Positions 44,030-55,804 of a stretch of 64,000 bases of DNA are shown in pieces (within the stretch, counting starts at the first letter, position 1; every line of letters starts with the position of its first letter). Location of the stretch: contig NC_079875.1 in assembly GCF_029227915.1 (NCBI RefSeq), positions 29,946,001-30,010,000 of the forward strand. The letters are read 5' to 3'. This DNA comes from Hydractinia symbiolongicarpus. Lineage: Eukaryota > Cnidaria > Hydrozoa > Anthoathecata > Hydractiniidae. The notes beneath the pieces were generated by a model that was given only the letters and a program-made list of their open reading frames with translations, did no database searches and was not told the origin of the DNA. The position numbers and the translations under genes were made by a program.

Positions 44030-44342
44030 CCATGGCTCGATTTACGCGACTTGTTTATTTTCGATCAAATGAAACTCCCATTCTCAGTGATGCATGGCGA
44101 AACTACACCAGATGTCATGTCAGGTCAGATACATACAGAATTTTTTAACTTTCAACTTGATTTTTACGTTACAAAGCTATGTCAATGACATCATTCCAAA
44201 TCATATTCTCCAGGTAAAGACATTAGGTGAAGAAGCTGAACAAGTTATTAGCTACTTGTCACGTGTTGGAAATACAACTAAGTACATGCTTTCCCAAAGT
44301 AAACAATGTACTTTCACATTAAGGGAAATTGATTTATTTTAG
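44030..44342 (+). pseudogene. KDZ relic 2, central fragment
   Basis: Reads FDQMKLPFSVMHGETTP, then after an apparent intron (44120-44210) TLGEEAEQVISYLSRVGNTT then KYMLSQ. GEEAEQV-SYLSR-GNTTKYM is the same post-catalytic KDZ motif as TTGEEVEQVNSYLSR at 35.35 kb. The matching C-terminus is at 46.48-47.30 kb, beyond the Helitron Rep insertion. Confidence 0.65.
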
Positions 44343-45049
44343 TGTTTGAACATAAACATTGACACTTCTTAACACCTTTTTATGTATAAATTGTGCCAAT
44401 TGTTTTTTTCTTTCCACTAGAACTTAAAAGATACTGAATCATCAAAGTTAGACTGAGATAATAGTTGTAAAAGTGCTGGCATAAAAACAATTGTGATCAC
44501 ATGACAGAATTAACATAAGTGAATGTAACTTCCTTGACAGGTATAGTCCACCACTGTGATACTTGTTTCATTTATTTTTTCACACAAAATATACTCATTT
44601 TCAAAGACAAACATAAAAAAAAATCCTTCAGAGAGAAACGTTAGCTTCTGTCTCCGTTGGATTCAGATGAGTATTCAGACTATCATGACGTCCCCCCCTT
44701 CACTATTTGCTGAAATATGGTAGCTCCAGAAAAATAGTCCAGTCGAAGGCAAAGATTTTGGTGGCAAGACTAGGCCCATTTAAGATAGGCCTAGAAATTT
44801 AAGGAAAAATAATTAGGAAAGTGATGCCGTCAAAAAAAAACAATTAAACCATGATTTGCAAGTATCAATTAAAAGAGACCGTCGTTAAGAAACTGACTAG
44901 TGGACATTACTACCGCTTGAAAAAGTTTAAACGTTACTATTTTTTGGTCCTTTTGAGAATAGCTACTAGTAATAAGGAATAATAAGAAGAAGAACGATAG
45001 ACACCACAAAAGAAGTTAATAGTTGACCAGTTTCAAAACTGCTGTTCAA
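44343..45049. other. no gene seen
   Basis: Unassigned sequence between KDZ relic 2 and the Helitron Rep fragment. It probably contains the unmarked 5' end of the Helitron. Confidence 0.35.
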
Positions 45050-46485
45050 AGAAAAGGCAGAAATCGAGTACTGTAAAGGGAACACCAGCCTATTGGATAA
45101 GTTGTGCTGATTTGAGGTGGAATGAACTAATATCAATAATTGCCAAACTGAATGGTGAAAATCTGTCTGATGAGGAAATCATCAATATGACCTACTTTGA
45201 ACGATGCCGGTTTTTAAATTTAAATCCTGTTCTACTAGCTCGCCATTTCCAATACCGTGTTAAATATTTTTTCAAAGAAATCATTGTAGATGGACCTCTT
45301 GGCAAAGTTACCTATCATGCTATTCGTGTTGAATTCCAGATTCGCGGTAGTCCACACATCCATTCTTTGTTGTGGGTTCTGAATGCACCAACCTTGACCA
45401 GGCAAAACGTTGATGAATATATTAGATTTGTTGATGCAATTATCAAGTCAAAAGTTCCAGAACGAGAACAGAATTTAGAATTGTTTAATTTAGTAACCTC
45501 CTATCAGGTACATTCTCACTCAAAATCGTGCAGAAAATATAAAAATGGAAGTTGTCCATACCAATTTGGTCGTTTTTTCTCTGAAAAGACTATTGTTGCT
45601 CTGCCACTTTGTGAGAACTTAAACCCTGCTGAACGTCGTATAATTTTCGAAAAACGAGAGGCAATATTGAATAAGGTCAAGGCTTATATTGATTGTAATT
45701 TAAATCCAAAGGCAGAAAAATATTCTATATTCAGATAACGAGAACTTTGAGCAGGTGCCTACTATAACAGACATCTTGAATGAACTTAATAATACTGAAA
45801 ATAAATATTATCATGCGCTAGGTATTTCCAGCTTCACTTGAGACGACCACCAAATTCTTGTTTTGTAAACAATTATTTTGAAGAAGGCTTACTAGCATGG
45901 GAAGCTAATATTGATATTCAGCCAGTGTTTAATCATTATAAAGCTGACACATACATGTATGCCTACTTCTCCAAATGTGAGGATGAGACATCAGAAGCAA
46001 TGAAACAAGCTGCAAAAGAGGCTTTCTGTTCGGATAAGACATATGTTGAACAGATAGCACGCATTTTCACAACAAAGAGGCAGTGCTCAATTCAAGAAGC
46101 TGTTTACTTATTAATGCCTGCACTTTGGCTCAGACGAACATTTCCTAAAGTTGTATTTGCAAATACAAATTTACCTGAAAAGCGATATAGAATATGCCTG
46201 AGGAAAGAGAAGATTGACGAACTGCCTGAAGATAGCTGTGATGTATTTCAAAGGAATATGCTTGATCGTTATGTTGATAGTCCTGATTTGAACTTTGATA
46301 AGGGGAAATATGCTGTTTTAGAGCAATTTTGTTAAGCAAATTTTCTTGCTAATTACTATTTAGCTGGTAAATTCGATGATAACAATGATTGCCAACCTAC
46401 TATACTTCTTGAAAATGATTTGGAAAATAACCATAACACAAGTACCTATCCCTCACCAATAACTTTGATGAAAACAAATGAAAAA
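45050..46485 (+). pseudogene. autonomous-type Helitron Rep (HUH) fragment
   Basis: Helitron_like_N-type sequence: PAYWISCADLRWNELISII, ERCRFLNLNPVLLARHFQYR, GPLGKVTYHAIRVEFQIRGS, then the HUH metal-binding motif PHIHSLLW (His at about 45355 and 45361), then HSHSKSCRKYKNGSCPYQFG. After a frameshift near 45740 it continues RPPNSCFVNNYF, QPVFNHYKADTYMYAYFSKC, where Y-x3-Y-x2-K is the catalytic two-tyrosine motif (45952-45975), then ETSEAMKQAAKEA and, past another frameshift at 46335, SPITLMKTNEKLN. The Rep nuclease/ligase nicks and joins single-stranded DNA in rolling-circle transposition. The PIF1-type helicase that should follow is absent. It lies inside KDZ relic 2. Confidence 0.8.
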
Positions 46486-47295
46486 CTTAACTTGGACACG
46501 CATGGGTAACATAAATAGAGTGAACAAAGATCGTTTTATTAACCGTTTACAACTGTGTATAGGCACTATTTGGGAGAAAAAGACAATACTCGACGAGTTC
46601 CACGAATGGCAACGCTGTGTCGAAGAAAAAGGGTTATTATTACGTGAAATGAAAAACTATGTAGACTATTATACTGTATTGAGGAATTGTTCCAAGAACA
46701 AGTTGGGGATTATAGGTTTGTCGTTACATTACAATATTCTTCTGGTTGCGTTTTATTCCAATAAATCACACCCTTATTGAGCTTTATGCAAAAATAACAA
46801 AATGAAGGAGGATGATCATTGCTTTACGCTTTTGAAACGAACATTTTGACCACTTCCGATCATGCAGATTCTATACATATTTTTATTTATCAATTTTCAG
46901 TGGAGCTGGCGGATATCGAAGATGATCAATCTGATTTCGACGGGATCAGTGTGCGTATGTGAATACCTTCGAGACTTAATGATACATTGAAACTCAAGAT
47001 TGAGATTTATTTCCTATGATTTTAGGAAAAACGGCACAGATACGGAATGAGAGCATTACTCAGTCGATCAATAGCAATGTTTGAAAACCAACTTTAGGAG
47101 GCCAAGACACTATTTTCGACCGTGAATGGCAAATCGCTCTTAGAGTTAGACGATGACATGGACAACAGGGAAAGCGCAGACGACGACGTTGAACTTTCAG
47201 ATGAAGATCGTGATAGTGACGAAGACGATAACACTGATGAAGACATTAATACGGACTCTGACAAACACATTTTTACAGCGCTAGAACAAGTATAA
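46486..47295 (+). pseudogene. KDZ relic 2, C-terminal exons
   Basis: 46486-46720 reads INRVNKDRFINRLQLCIGTI, then HEWQRCVEEKGLLLREMKNY and VDYYTVL, parallel to RCEEEIEILQREMTNYLSYY of KDZ relic 1. Later pieces at about 46905 (ELADIEDDQSDFDG) and 47140-47295 (DDDMDNRESADDDVELSDED, ending ALEQV) form an acidic tail like that at 37.2-37.3 kb. The two relics are diverged members of one family. Confidence 0.6.
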
Positions 47296-47559
47296 ATATA
47301 TAGATTCGATTATAACTTGCTAACCTGACCTGATCAGTATGAATTCATCTCATACTTATCCCTCGGCCATGAATATACGACGGTTGTTCAGCGAAATTTT
47401 CCGCATATAATCTGTACTGTATGTAACTGTATATAATTGGAAGAATATACAATGTTTCCACTTTTCACATGTTTTCAATACTTGACTACCGCCTATATTC
47501 CCTATAAGTTACATTTTCATACGATAATCTTCTTTCAAAGGGCCGAACATAAAAAACCT
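47296..47559. other. no gene seen
   Basis: Short unassigned spacer. Confidence 0.4.
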
Positions 47560-47810
47560 TCAAGTTAGGTCCGAAAACTAATTTTAGAAACAAATTCGTT
47601 CCATCGAAAGAACTTGTCTACGCACGTATATGATTTATTGCGAACCCTTCAATTCGTTCAACTTAGATCCGAAAACTAATTTTAGAAACAAATTCGTTCA
47701 ATCGAAAGAACTTGTCTACGCACTTATGTGACTTATTGCGAACCCTTAACTCGTTCAAGTTAGGTCCGAAAAATAATTTTAGAAACAAATTCGTTCCACG
47801 ACGTCTAGTT
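47560..47810. repeat. tandem repeat, about 98-bp unit, 2.5 copies
   Basis: TAGRTCCGAAAACTAATTTT at 47566, 47664 and 47761, each followed by AGAAACAAATTCGTTCNA. The third copy is truncated at about 47805. Confidence 0.85.
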
Positions 47811-48611
47811 AAACTCTGTCATTTTGCTTATAAATTAATTCAAAGTAAGTCGGGCTTAGTACTTTTGAGCTTTGAAACAAAAATGCGAATTTAAAAGAAA
47901 ATATGCACAAAAATGAAACCTTGATTCTCTCTCCACCGTTGAGGAGCAATAAACAAACAGAATGTTAGGACGAATGAACCAAACAACAAAGTATGTGTTG
48001 GGTGATAGAATTAGGATAGATAATTGTTTTTCTTGAAGTTATTTAGAAGTGCCACATTGCTGGATCAAAGGGAAAGAAAAAACGTGGACACCTTGGGTTG
48101 AAAATAGTGGTTGCTGTTAGGAAAGTTGTTATTCTCTGAAGCACGTAATGCGATATATAAAGGACAGGCAATCTCCTAATGGAGTAAAATTCATACCAAG
48201 TGAATATTTGGAATGTAAATATTGCTATGCTTTTTTGCACCAAGTACAATTGTCAGGGTACTGCCAAACAGTACTTTTAAAGATATGAAAAGTTGCGAAC
48301 AGGAAACCTAATGAAACAGTCAAAACTGCTGATCTACCCTATCACCTGGGGCAAGTTTGATTCGGAAGGAAAAATTTATTATTTATTTATTTGCAAACAT
48401 TTATACAGGATAAAAAACTTAGTTTCTAAATACATATATACAAAATATTATATAAAGAAACTGTTATCAGTGTTTGTCCTGTTATAAGCTTAAAATAAAA
48501 CATAAACAGCATAAAGGTAGAAAACGGTAAAATAGGTAAGAATACTGAAAAAAACATACGAATAAGATCTGGAAAAAGACAGTGAATTGTGGAAATTAAC
48601 TCCAGATAAAC
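47811..48611. other. no supported gene
   Basis: AT-rich; frames here are low-complexity. Ends at the LINE-A tail. Confidence 0.4.
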
Positions 48612-49980
48612 TCATCATTCATCATCATTCTCGGCTTAACGTCCATTTTCCATGCTAGCATGGGTTGGACGGGGTATATTATTGACCCTCTTCCAATCTG
48701 ATCTAGACTGTGTTAGATCTAAACTCAACTTCCTCTCTATCAAGTCTGTCCTTATAACCTCCTGCCAAGTCTTTCTCGGTCTGCCTCTGGGCTTTGCCCC
48801 AGGAACTATCAAGTCTCTGCACTTTCTTACCCAATTATCCTCCTCCATTCTTTCCAAGTGCCCCAGCCAATTCAATCTTCTTATCTGGATAACATCTTTA
48901 ATTCTACGGAGACTTAGCCTGCTTCTTAGCTCATCTGAACTCTTTCTGTCTCTCAGACTGGCATTACACTTCCACCTAACCATTCTCATATCATTCCTTT
49001 CTAAATGGTCAAGATCTTCCTGCTTCACTGCCCATGTCTCACTACCGTACAACATAACACTTCTTACATAGGCCTCATACAACCTACCTTTTATCTCAAT
49101 TGACAGGACTCTGCTGGTCAATAAAGGAAGTAACTCTCTAAACTTTTTACAGGCAGAACCTATCCTGCAAGTAACACTTCTTCCAACACCCCCTTCACTG
49201 CCCAACATATCACCAAAGTAACAGAATTTCTGAACCATCTCTAACGAGCCACTGTTGTACATCATTAAAGCTGGAAATACTTCATTCTCTATAATCTCAC
49301 CTTTGCAACGCGTGCATACAAACTTTATGTCAGCTCTTAACCTTCCACTAATACTACTGCACTTCTTATGTACCCAATGCTTGCAAGTCTGACAAAAAAT
49401 TGAGTTACTACCAACCCCTTTCCTGCAAACTCCACAAGGCCACTTTCCAACTACAAGGTCACACTTGGCTGCAATGCTACTTATCATGACTTTAGACTTT
49501 GCTGTGTTTACCTTCAGCCCTTTCTTTTCGAGTCCTTACTTCCACTTCTCAAACTTTTCAACTAATTCTTCCATCGACTCTGCTATGAGAACGAAATCAT
49601 CTGCATACAATAACTCAAATGGACAACCTGTTCTGAACTCCATCGATAGCGCTTCTAAGACTAGAATAAACAACAAAGGACTAAGTACAGAACCCTGATG
49701 TACACCAACATTTACACTAAATTTATCACTAAGTGAATCGATAATCCTGACACGACTTCTAGCATTGCTGTACATAGACTGTACCATCGTAACTAGCCAC
49801 TCATCCACACCTAATTTTCTTATAGCCCACCAAATAACTTTACGTGGCACTCTATCAAAAGCTTTCTCTAAATCTACAAAGGCAAAATAGAGATTCTTTC
49901 TCTTTCTTAAATACTTTCTCTGAAGCTGTCTGAGTAAAAATATTGCATCTGTAGTGCCACGCCCTGGAACCAAACCAAAT
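48612..49980 (-). pseudogene. LINE-A ORF2, RT and C-terminal domain (minus strand)
   Basis: Minus frame from 49980: FGLVPGRGTTDAIFLLRQ, then FAFVDLEKAFDRVPRKVIWW (RT motif A with catalytic Asp), GVHQGSVLSPLLFILVLEAL (motif B) and LLYADDFVLIAES (motif C, intact YADD). One TAA after EKFEKWK (49536-49538) interrupts an otherwise open frame. It continues LKVNTAKSKVM, a PHD-like Cys finger (CGVCRKGVGSNSIFCQTCKH, then C--C), a thumb/connection region (YGSETWAVKQEDLDHLERND) and WLGHLERMEEDNWVRKCRD near the C-terminus. The 3' end is a TGATGATGA-type tail (48613-48630) after GCTAGCATGGGTTGG. The N-terminal half lies at 54448-54910, beyond the copia insertion. Confidence 0.8.
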
Positions 49981-50305
49981 TGTTGAAAATAGGCACTCTT
50001 GCCGTAAGAACATTCTAGAACCTTGTGTACTATCTAGAAATATAAGGGACATTGGAAAATATTCCAGAAATAAGATAACTATACTAGAAACTACTAATAG
50101 TAAATAGAGAACAATATATACTTACCCAGTGAATAATGAACAATGTGCTAAATATAGAACATCTGGAATATACTAGAACATTCTAGAATATCTTATCTTT
50201 AATATATAAATAGGAGAACGTCTTGTAAATTTTAGACTCATAGAGTCATAAAGTTATTGGAGCAGTCGAAGCAATTCTGCAAATATATAAAGTTTACATT
50301 TCAAC
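49981..50305 (+). repeat. copia 1 5' LTR
   Basis: 325 bp, TGTTG...CAACA ends. TATATAAATAGG promoter-like box at 50203-50214. Relative to the copia 2 LTR it carries an extra block of about 47 bp (AGAACAATATATACTTACCC onward) near 50105-50152. Confidence 0.9.
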
Positions 50306-50319
50306 AGGTTATGGGCCCA
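50306..50319 (+). promoter_or_regulatory. primer-binding site, initiator-Met tRNA internal type
   Basis: GGTTATGGGCCCAG directly follows the LTR. It is the reverse complement of CTGGGCCCATAACC, the anticodon arm of animal initiator Met tRNA. Copia elements prime from a tRNA fragment cleaved in this arm. Confidence 0.85.
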
Positions 50320-50493
50320 GTCTATGCCCAAGAAGATTGAATATTTACAGAAATAATATTCAAGAAGAAGAAGCCATCTTGTGTGTCCGACGAGTTTGTT
50401 TTGATTTTGGTTTGGATTGGTGTAAAGTTCGCACAAAAAATCGTATTGTGGAAACCCGAAACGGATTATCCGGATTAGTTGAATACGAAACAT

Positions 50494-53400
50494 ATGGCGA
50501 TGGAAAGCACCAAAGTATTGATAAAACCATTGAATGGAACAAACTATGCTACCTGGAAGGTACAGTGTAGAATGGCGTTAATCAAAGATGGACTTTGGGG
50601 AATTGTTGATGGAAGAGAAAATGCTCCCACTGAAGAGAGAGAAATTCCGAAATTTAATTTGCGTAGAGATCGTGCGTTAGCAACGATTGTTTTGTCGGTG
50701 GAACCAACGCTGTTATATCTGCTTGGACTAGATCCAGAAGATCCTACTGAGGTTTGGAAGAAGTTGGCAGACCAGTTCCAAAAGAAGACATGGAGTAATA
50801 AATTGACACTACGCAGGAAGTTGTATGACTTGAAGTTGAAAGATGGCCAATCTGTTCAAAAGCACGTTAAAGCTTTGGACAGAAATTTTCGATGAACTTG
50901 CAATTATTGGAGACCCATTGGATGATGAAAGTAAAGTTGTTTATTTGTTAGCAAGCTTACCAGACTCGTATGATATGCTAGTTACAGCTCTGGAGGCTAG
51001 TGCTGAAGTACCGAAGCTTGAAGTCGTAACTGAACGATTGTTACACGAGGAAAGCAAGCGGAAAGATAAGGACACTTTGGAAACGAATGTCAAAGCAATG
51101 ACATCGACTCATGGAAATCCAAGAAAGGGACCCAGATGTTATCACTGTGGAAAGATTGGTCATGTGAAACGATATTGCAAAGAATTAACGAAGAAGTTCG
51201 AAAGACAGACTCCTTCGACGTACGGTAAAAATCGAATGAAGCCGCATAATGTGTGTACGGCTGAAGAAGAAGAAGATGATGACGAAGAAATCATCAGTTT
51301 AGTTGCTGAAAATACTTTGGCAGTCAATGGAAAAAGTAACTGGATAGTTGATTCAGGCGCAACATGTCACATGTGTAACGAAGAGGAATTGTTCGAAGAA
51401 ATTTCGTCACTTGAAATACCACAAGATATCACTGTCGGTGATGGATATTCAGTACAAGCAATTGGAAAAGGAACAGTAACCTTGGGAATGAACATTTCAG
51501 AAAACAGAAACGTTGTATGCAAGTTATCTGATGTCTTATTTGTACCACAACTTTCGTACAATTTACTTAGTGTATCAAAAGCTGCAACAAATGGAAAGAA
51601 GTTTCAGTTTGAAGATTTCAAATGTGACATCGTGGATGCGAAACACGGAATCATTGGTACAGCAACAAAGCATGGCAACCTTTACCATCTCAACTGTAAT
51701 GGATTGAGAAATAAGAAGAATCACACAGTTATGAAATGTGATAATAACGCTACAACAAAGGAAGAAATTTGGCATAGAAGATACGGTCATCTCGGTGTGC
51801 AGAATCTTAAACGATTGACAAGGGACAAACTTGTTGAAGGGTTTGATTATGATGCAACAAAGAAACCGACATTTTGTGAACCGTGCATTGATGGGAAACA
51901 AAGCAAAATACCGTTTCCGAAGACAGGAGGAGATCGATCGAAAAATCTCCTTGGTATAATCCATAGCGACGTTTGTGGAAAGATAGAAACAAAATCACTT
52001 AGTGGTGCAGAATATTTTGTTACATTCATTGACGATAAATCAAGATACGTATGGGTATATGTCATGAAACACAAAAGTGAAGTGTTTGAGAAATTCAAAG
52101 AATGGAAAGCAACTGTGGAAAAATCGACTGGAATCCAGATAAAAACGTTTAGAACTGACAATGGTGGAGAATATACATCCAAAGAGTTCAAGACTATTTG
52201 AAGAAAGAAGGTATTCATCATGAGTTGACAATTCCGAAAACACCGCAACAAAATGGAGTTGCAGAGAGGATGAACAGAACACTCGTGGAATCTGTAAGAT
52301 CAATGTTAGCAGATTCAAAGTTACCAAAACGATTTTGGGCCGAAGCCTTGGCTACAGCAACGTAACTTCGTAACCGATGTCCAACGACAGCAGCTAAAGG
52401 GAAGACACCCTTTGAAGTATTAACTGGAAAGAAACTAAATGTCGAAAATCCACGAATTTTCGGATGTGATGCGTATGCTCACGTACCAAAAGATGAAAGA
52501 AAGAAACTTGATTCAAAAACCAAGAAGAGTGTATTTCTTGGATACGGTGATGGAATCAAGGGATATCGTCTATATGACAACGACAAGAAGAGAGTCTTTT
52601 ACAGCCGAAATGTGACATTCAATGAAATCTGTGGTGAATTGAAAGACGACCGTGACATAGACGAACCAAAAGTAGAGATCAAATAACAACCTCGTGAAGA
52701 AAACACAGATAATCAAATACAGGAGGAGCAAGAGCGACAAGTAAGAGAACGACAGCCTCCTGATCGTTACGGAAAATGGGTATACATCACTCAAGAAGAA
52801 GATCCAAATACATTTTCTAAAGCAATCAAAGGACATGATGCAGAGAAGTGGATGCAAGCAATGGAAGCCGAATTGGATTCTCTACACAAAAACGAAGTAT
52901 GGGAGTTGACTGAATTACCTCCAAACAGAAAAGTTGTTGGCAGCAAATGGGTATACAAAAAGAAACAAGACCCTGATGGAAATGTGGAACGATACAAAGC
53001 AAGATTGGTTGCAAAAGGATACAATCAAAGATATGGAGAAGATTATGACAAAACAACTTCTCCGGTAGTGAGATTCGAATCAATACGAACGTTGATTGGA
53101 TTGGCAGTCAAAAAAGAACTTCACCTACATCAACTCGACGTTGGAACTGCATTTTTGAACGGTTAACTTAAAGAAACCATATATATGAAACAACCAGAGG
53201 GATTTGAAATTCTAGGAAAGGAACACTTGGTTTGTAAACTCAAGAAAAGTATCTATGGATTGAAGCAATCATCTATATGTTGGAACGAAGCACTTGACAA
53301 ACATCTAAAGAGTATGGGCTTCAAACAATCAAACAACGATCCTTGTATATACACGCTTGAAACAGATGAAGAAACATTCATAATCGCTGTATATGTTGAT

Positions 53401-54351
53401 GATATCATACTGGCCGGAAACAATCAAAAACGCATTGATGAATTTATCAAGATGATTGGAGATAGATTCGACATCAGAGACATGGGGAGGATGAACCATT
53501 TTCTAGGAGTCAAGATAGAATATTTTAGTGCAGAGAGAATTTGGATTGGACAACCAAGTTACACAAGAAATCTACTCAAGAAGTTTTCAATGGAGAATTC
53601 CAAACCTGTGGCAACACCTGTAGAGATTGGAAGCAAACTTATCAAATCAAATGAAACAGATAAACTCGTGGATCCAGAGATGTATCAATCAGTAGTTGGA
53701 CAGTTACTTTACCTTTCTACGAGAACACGACCAGATATCGCTTATGTTGTGAGCAATGTTGCCAGATTTTCATCAAAACCGTCACAACAACACTGGATTG
53801 CCGTTAAGAGGATCATGAGGTATCTTAATGGAACAATTGATTGTGGTCTTTTGTACGAAAAGAATTCAACAATAGAAGGATTTTCTGACGCAGATTGGGC
53901 TGGAGATTTGAATGATCGTAAATCAACTTCTGGATACGTATTCATGATGAGCGGAGCAGCAATCAGCTGGAACAGCAAGAAACAAACATGTGTAGCTTTG
54001 TCAACTGCAGAAGCCGAATATATTGCATTATCAAAAGCTTCACAGGAATCGATTTGGCTACGACGACTTTTAGCAGACATGGGAGAAAAGCAGCCAAACG
54101 CAACAATCATCAATGAAGATAATCAATCAGCCATCGCAATGACAAAGAATCCTCAATTTCACGGACGAGCCAAACACATCGATATGAAATATCATTACGT
54201 AAGAGAGCAAATTAAATCAAACGAAATCCAATTGAAGTACTGTCAAAGTGGAGAAATGATCGCAGATATAATGACGAAAGGAATCGGACGGGTACAGTTT
54301 GATAAGTTGCGAACGATGATCGGATTGAAGAACCTTACGGACTGCGAGTGA
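50494..54351 (+). pseudogene. copia 1 gag-pol, frameshifted
   Basis: Same domain order as the intact polyprotein of copia 2. Visible lesions against that copy: an extra G near 50877, a one-base loss near 52190, a TAA at 52363-52365 (integrase), a TAA at 52684-52686 and a TAA at 53164-53166 (RT). The zinc knuckle CYHCGKIGHVKRYC, protease DSGA, integrase GKQSK region, RT YVDD and RNase H (DADWAG) are still readable. Protein sequence elsewhere is very close to copia 2, so the two are recent relatives. Confidence 0.85.
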
Positions 54352-54358
54352 GGAGGAA

Positions 54359-54447
54359 TGTTGAAAATAGGCACTCTTGCCGTAAGAACATTCTAGAACC
54401 TTGTGTACTATCTAGAAATATAAGGGACATTGGAGAATATTCCAGAA
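54359..54447 (+). repeat. copia 1 3' LTR, truncated
   Basis: The first about 89 bp of the LTR, following a GAGGAGGAA polypurine tract; it breaks into LINE-A sequence after TTCCAGAA. Confidence 0.88.
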
Positions 54448-54910
54448 TAATATTCCCAATCAAACTCAGTGTTAAGCAACCTCTGATAATGATTCTTCCA
54501 AGCTACCCTTTTCTCCTCCTCTGTGCTAACCAAAACACCTTCATCATTACGTATACACTTCTCACCTACAACATCTTGATTAGTCTTCTTCATTTGCTTA
54601 GCTTCTAAGTAAATATTTTTACTACCACCTGCCTTCCACTCTTTCCAAAGTTTCCTCTTTTCCTTTATACACTGGTCAACCTCATTATTCCACCACCAGG
54701 TCTGTCTATGTCTAGCTGGTCCTTTCGTCCACCCACAGGTATCATCAGAAGCTTCTAGAAGACAATTCTTCAAAGTAGTCCAAGTACTTTCAACATTGTC
54801 ACTTTCACATTCACTATTGTAGGCTAACTGCTGGACCTTTGCACTAAATTGTCTTGCTACAATCTCTTCCTTCAGCTTCCAAACTTTTCGACGGGACCTG
54901 TACTTTCCCT
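54448..54910 (-). pseudogene. LINE-A ORF2, upstream part (minus strand)
   Basis: Minus frame from 54910: RKVWKLKEEIVARQFSAKVQ, then KNCLLEASDDTCGWTKGPAR, RQTWWWNNEVDQCIKEKRKL, EKCIRNDEGVLVSTEEEKRV and AWKNHYQRLLNTEFDW. This is the linker between endonuclease and RT in this LINE family (WWWN-EV, W--HY-RLLN-E). The endonuclease is absent. It continues logically into FGLVPGRG at 49980 after an estimated 100 lost codons. Confidence 0.75.
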
Positions 54911-54923
54911 TGGAAAGTACAGG
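54897..54923. repeat. perfect 12-bp inverted repeat at the LINE-A/LINE-B border
   Basis: CCTGTACTTTCC-CTT-GGAAAGTACAGG. Sits at the point where LINE-A homology ends and LINE-B begins. Confidence 0.85.
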
Positions 54924-54939
54924 CCTAACTAAGGAGAAA

Positions 54940-55590
54940 TTAAGTTATGACAAATATAAGAGAAAAGATAAAAGTCTGTTCACCGTACATAGAAGTCTGA
55001 AGATACTCATACATTTGCTTGTGTACCGCTTTCTTCATAAGCTTCGACAAAACAGGGAGTACAGAGATTGGCCGATAGTTTTTAACAAGTTCTGCTTTTC
55101 CTTATTTCCAAATAGGACTTATTTTGGCAATTTTCCATCCATTTGGAACAGTAGAAGTCTGAAGAGATTTATTAATGATAAATGATATGTGTGAAGCTAT
55201 CTCACGGGCGCAGTCCTTGAGGAGATTCGGTGGAAGACAATTAACTCCAGCAGCCTTTTTCCTTTTGAGATTTAGAAGTTCTTTTTTGATGTAGACGACA
55301 ATATATACGAAAACTTAAAGATGGACTTTATACGTAACCGGGTTTCTTCGGATACCGCCATACAAAGTTAATCAGAGGATAAGCTGATTTTTTCAAAGCA
55401 GAAACAATGGTCGAAAAATACTCAGCAAAGCAATTTAACCAGTGCTTTGCATCATCAGTTTTTGGAGAAGATATTTTGGGTTTAGTTGGAAAGATTGACT
55501 TGATAGTATTCCAGAACTTGCGCGGGTTCAGGCAGTTATCATTGAGTATTCTTTGATTGTACAATGCTTTGGCTTTCCGCACAGCACTGG
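54940..55590 (-). pseudogene. LINE-B reverse transcriptase fragment (Jockey/CR1-like)
   Basis: Minus reading: MRKAKALYNQRILNDNCLNP, RKFWNTIKSIFPTKPK (55582-55480), then after frame changes AAGVNCLPPNLLKDCAREIA, FIINKSLQTSTVPNGWKIAK, a stop after ISPIWK, and VKNYRPISVLPVLSKL (about 55090). These are the pre-RT linker and RT motifs 1-2 (NYRPIS-LP-LSK) of Jockey/CR1-type LINEs. Truncated before motif A. Confidence 0.7.
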
Positions 55591-55804
55591 TACACCGATT
55601 ATGCTGAACTTTATACTCGTTTTACAGTTGGACTCGTTGAACAGGGTTTTCCTCGGACGCGTTTTTCAATCAGCGGTGCATGGTTTGTCAAACACATTTT
55701 TCAGCTGGGTAGAGAGGCATTCAACGGATTTGTTTACGTCATTGGAATTGTAGACATGTCGAGGAATATAAGGAAATGTTGGCAATTGAATGATGTAGTT
55801 TGAT
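55591..55804. other. GC-richer spacer between LINE fragments
   Basis: Two overlapping plus-strand frames with no recognised content; probably LINE-derived antisense. Confidence 0.3.

Larger units (their letters stand above)
49981..54447 (+). mobile_element. degenerate Ty1/copia element (copia 1) inserted in LINE-A
   Basis: 5' LTR 49981-50305, internal region with gag-pol homologous to the intact copy at 59.5-64 kb, and a 3' LTR fragment at 54359-54447 that stops after about 89 bp. It interrupts LINE-A in opposite orientation. A deletion at the 3' junction removed most of the 3' LTR plus an estimated 100 codons of LINE-A, because the LINE text jumps from LLNTEFDW (54.47 kb) straight to FGLVPGRG (49.98 kb). 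Confidence 0.88.
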
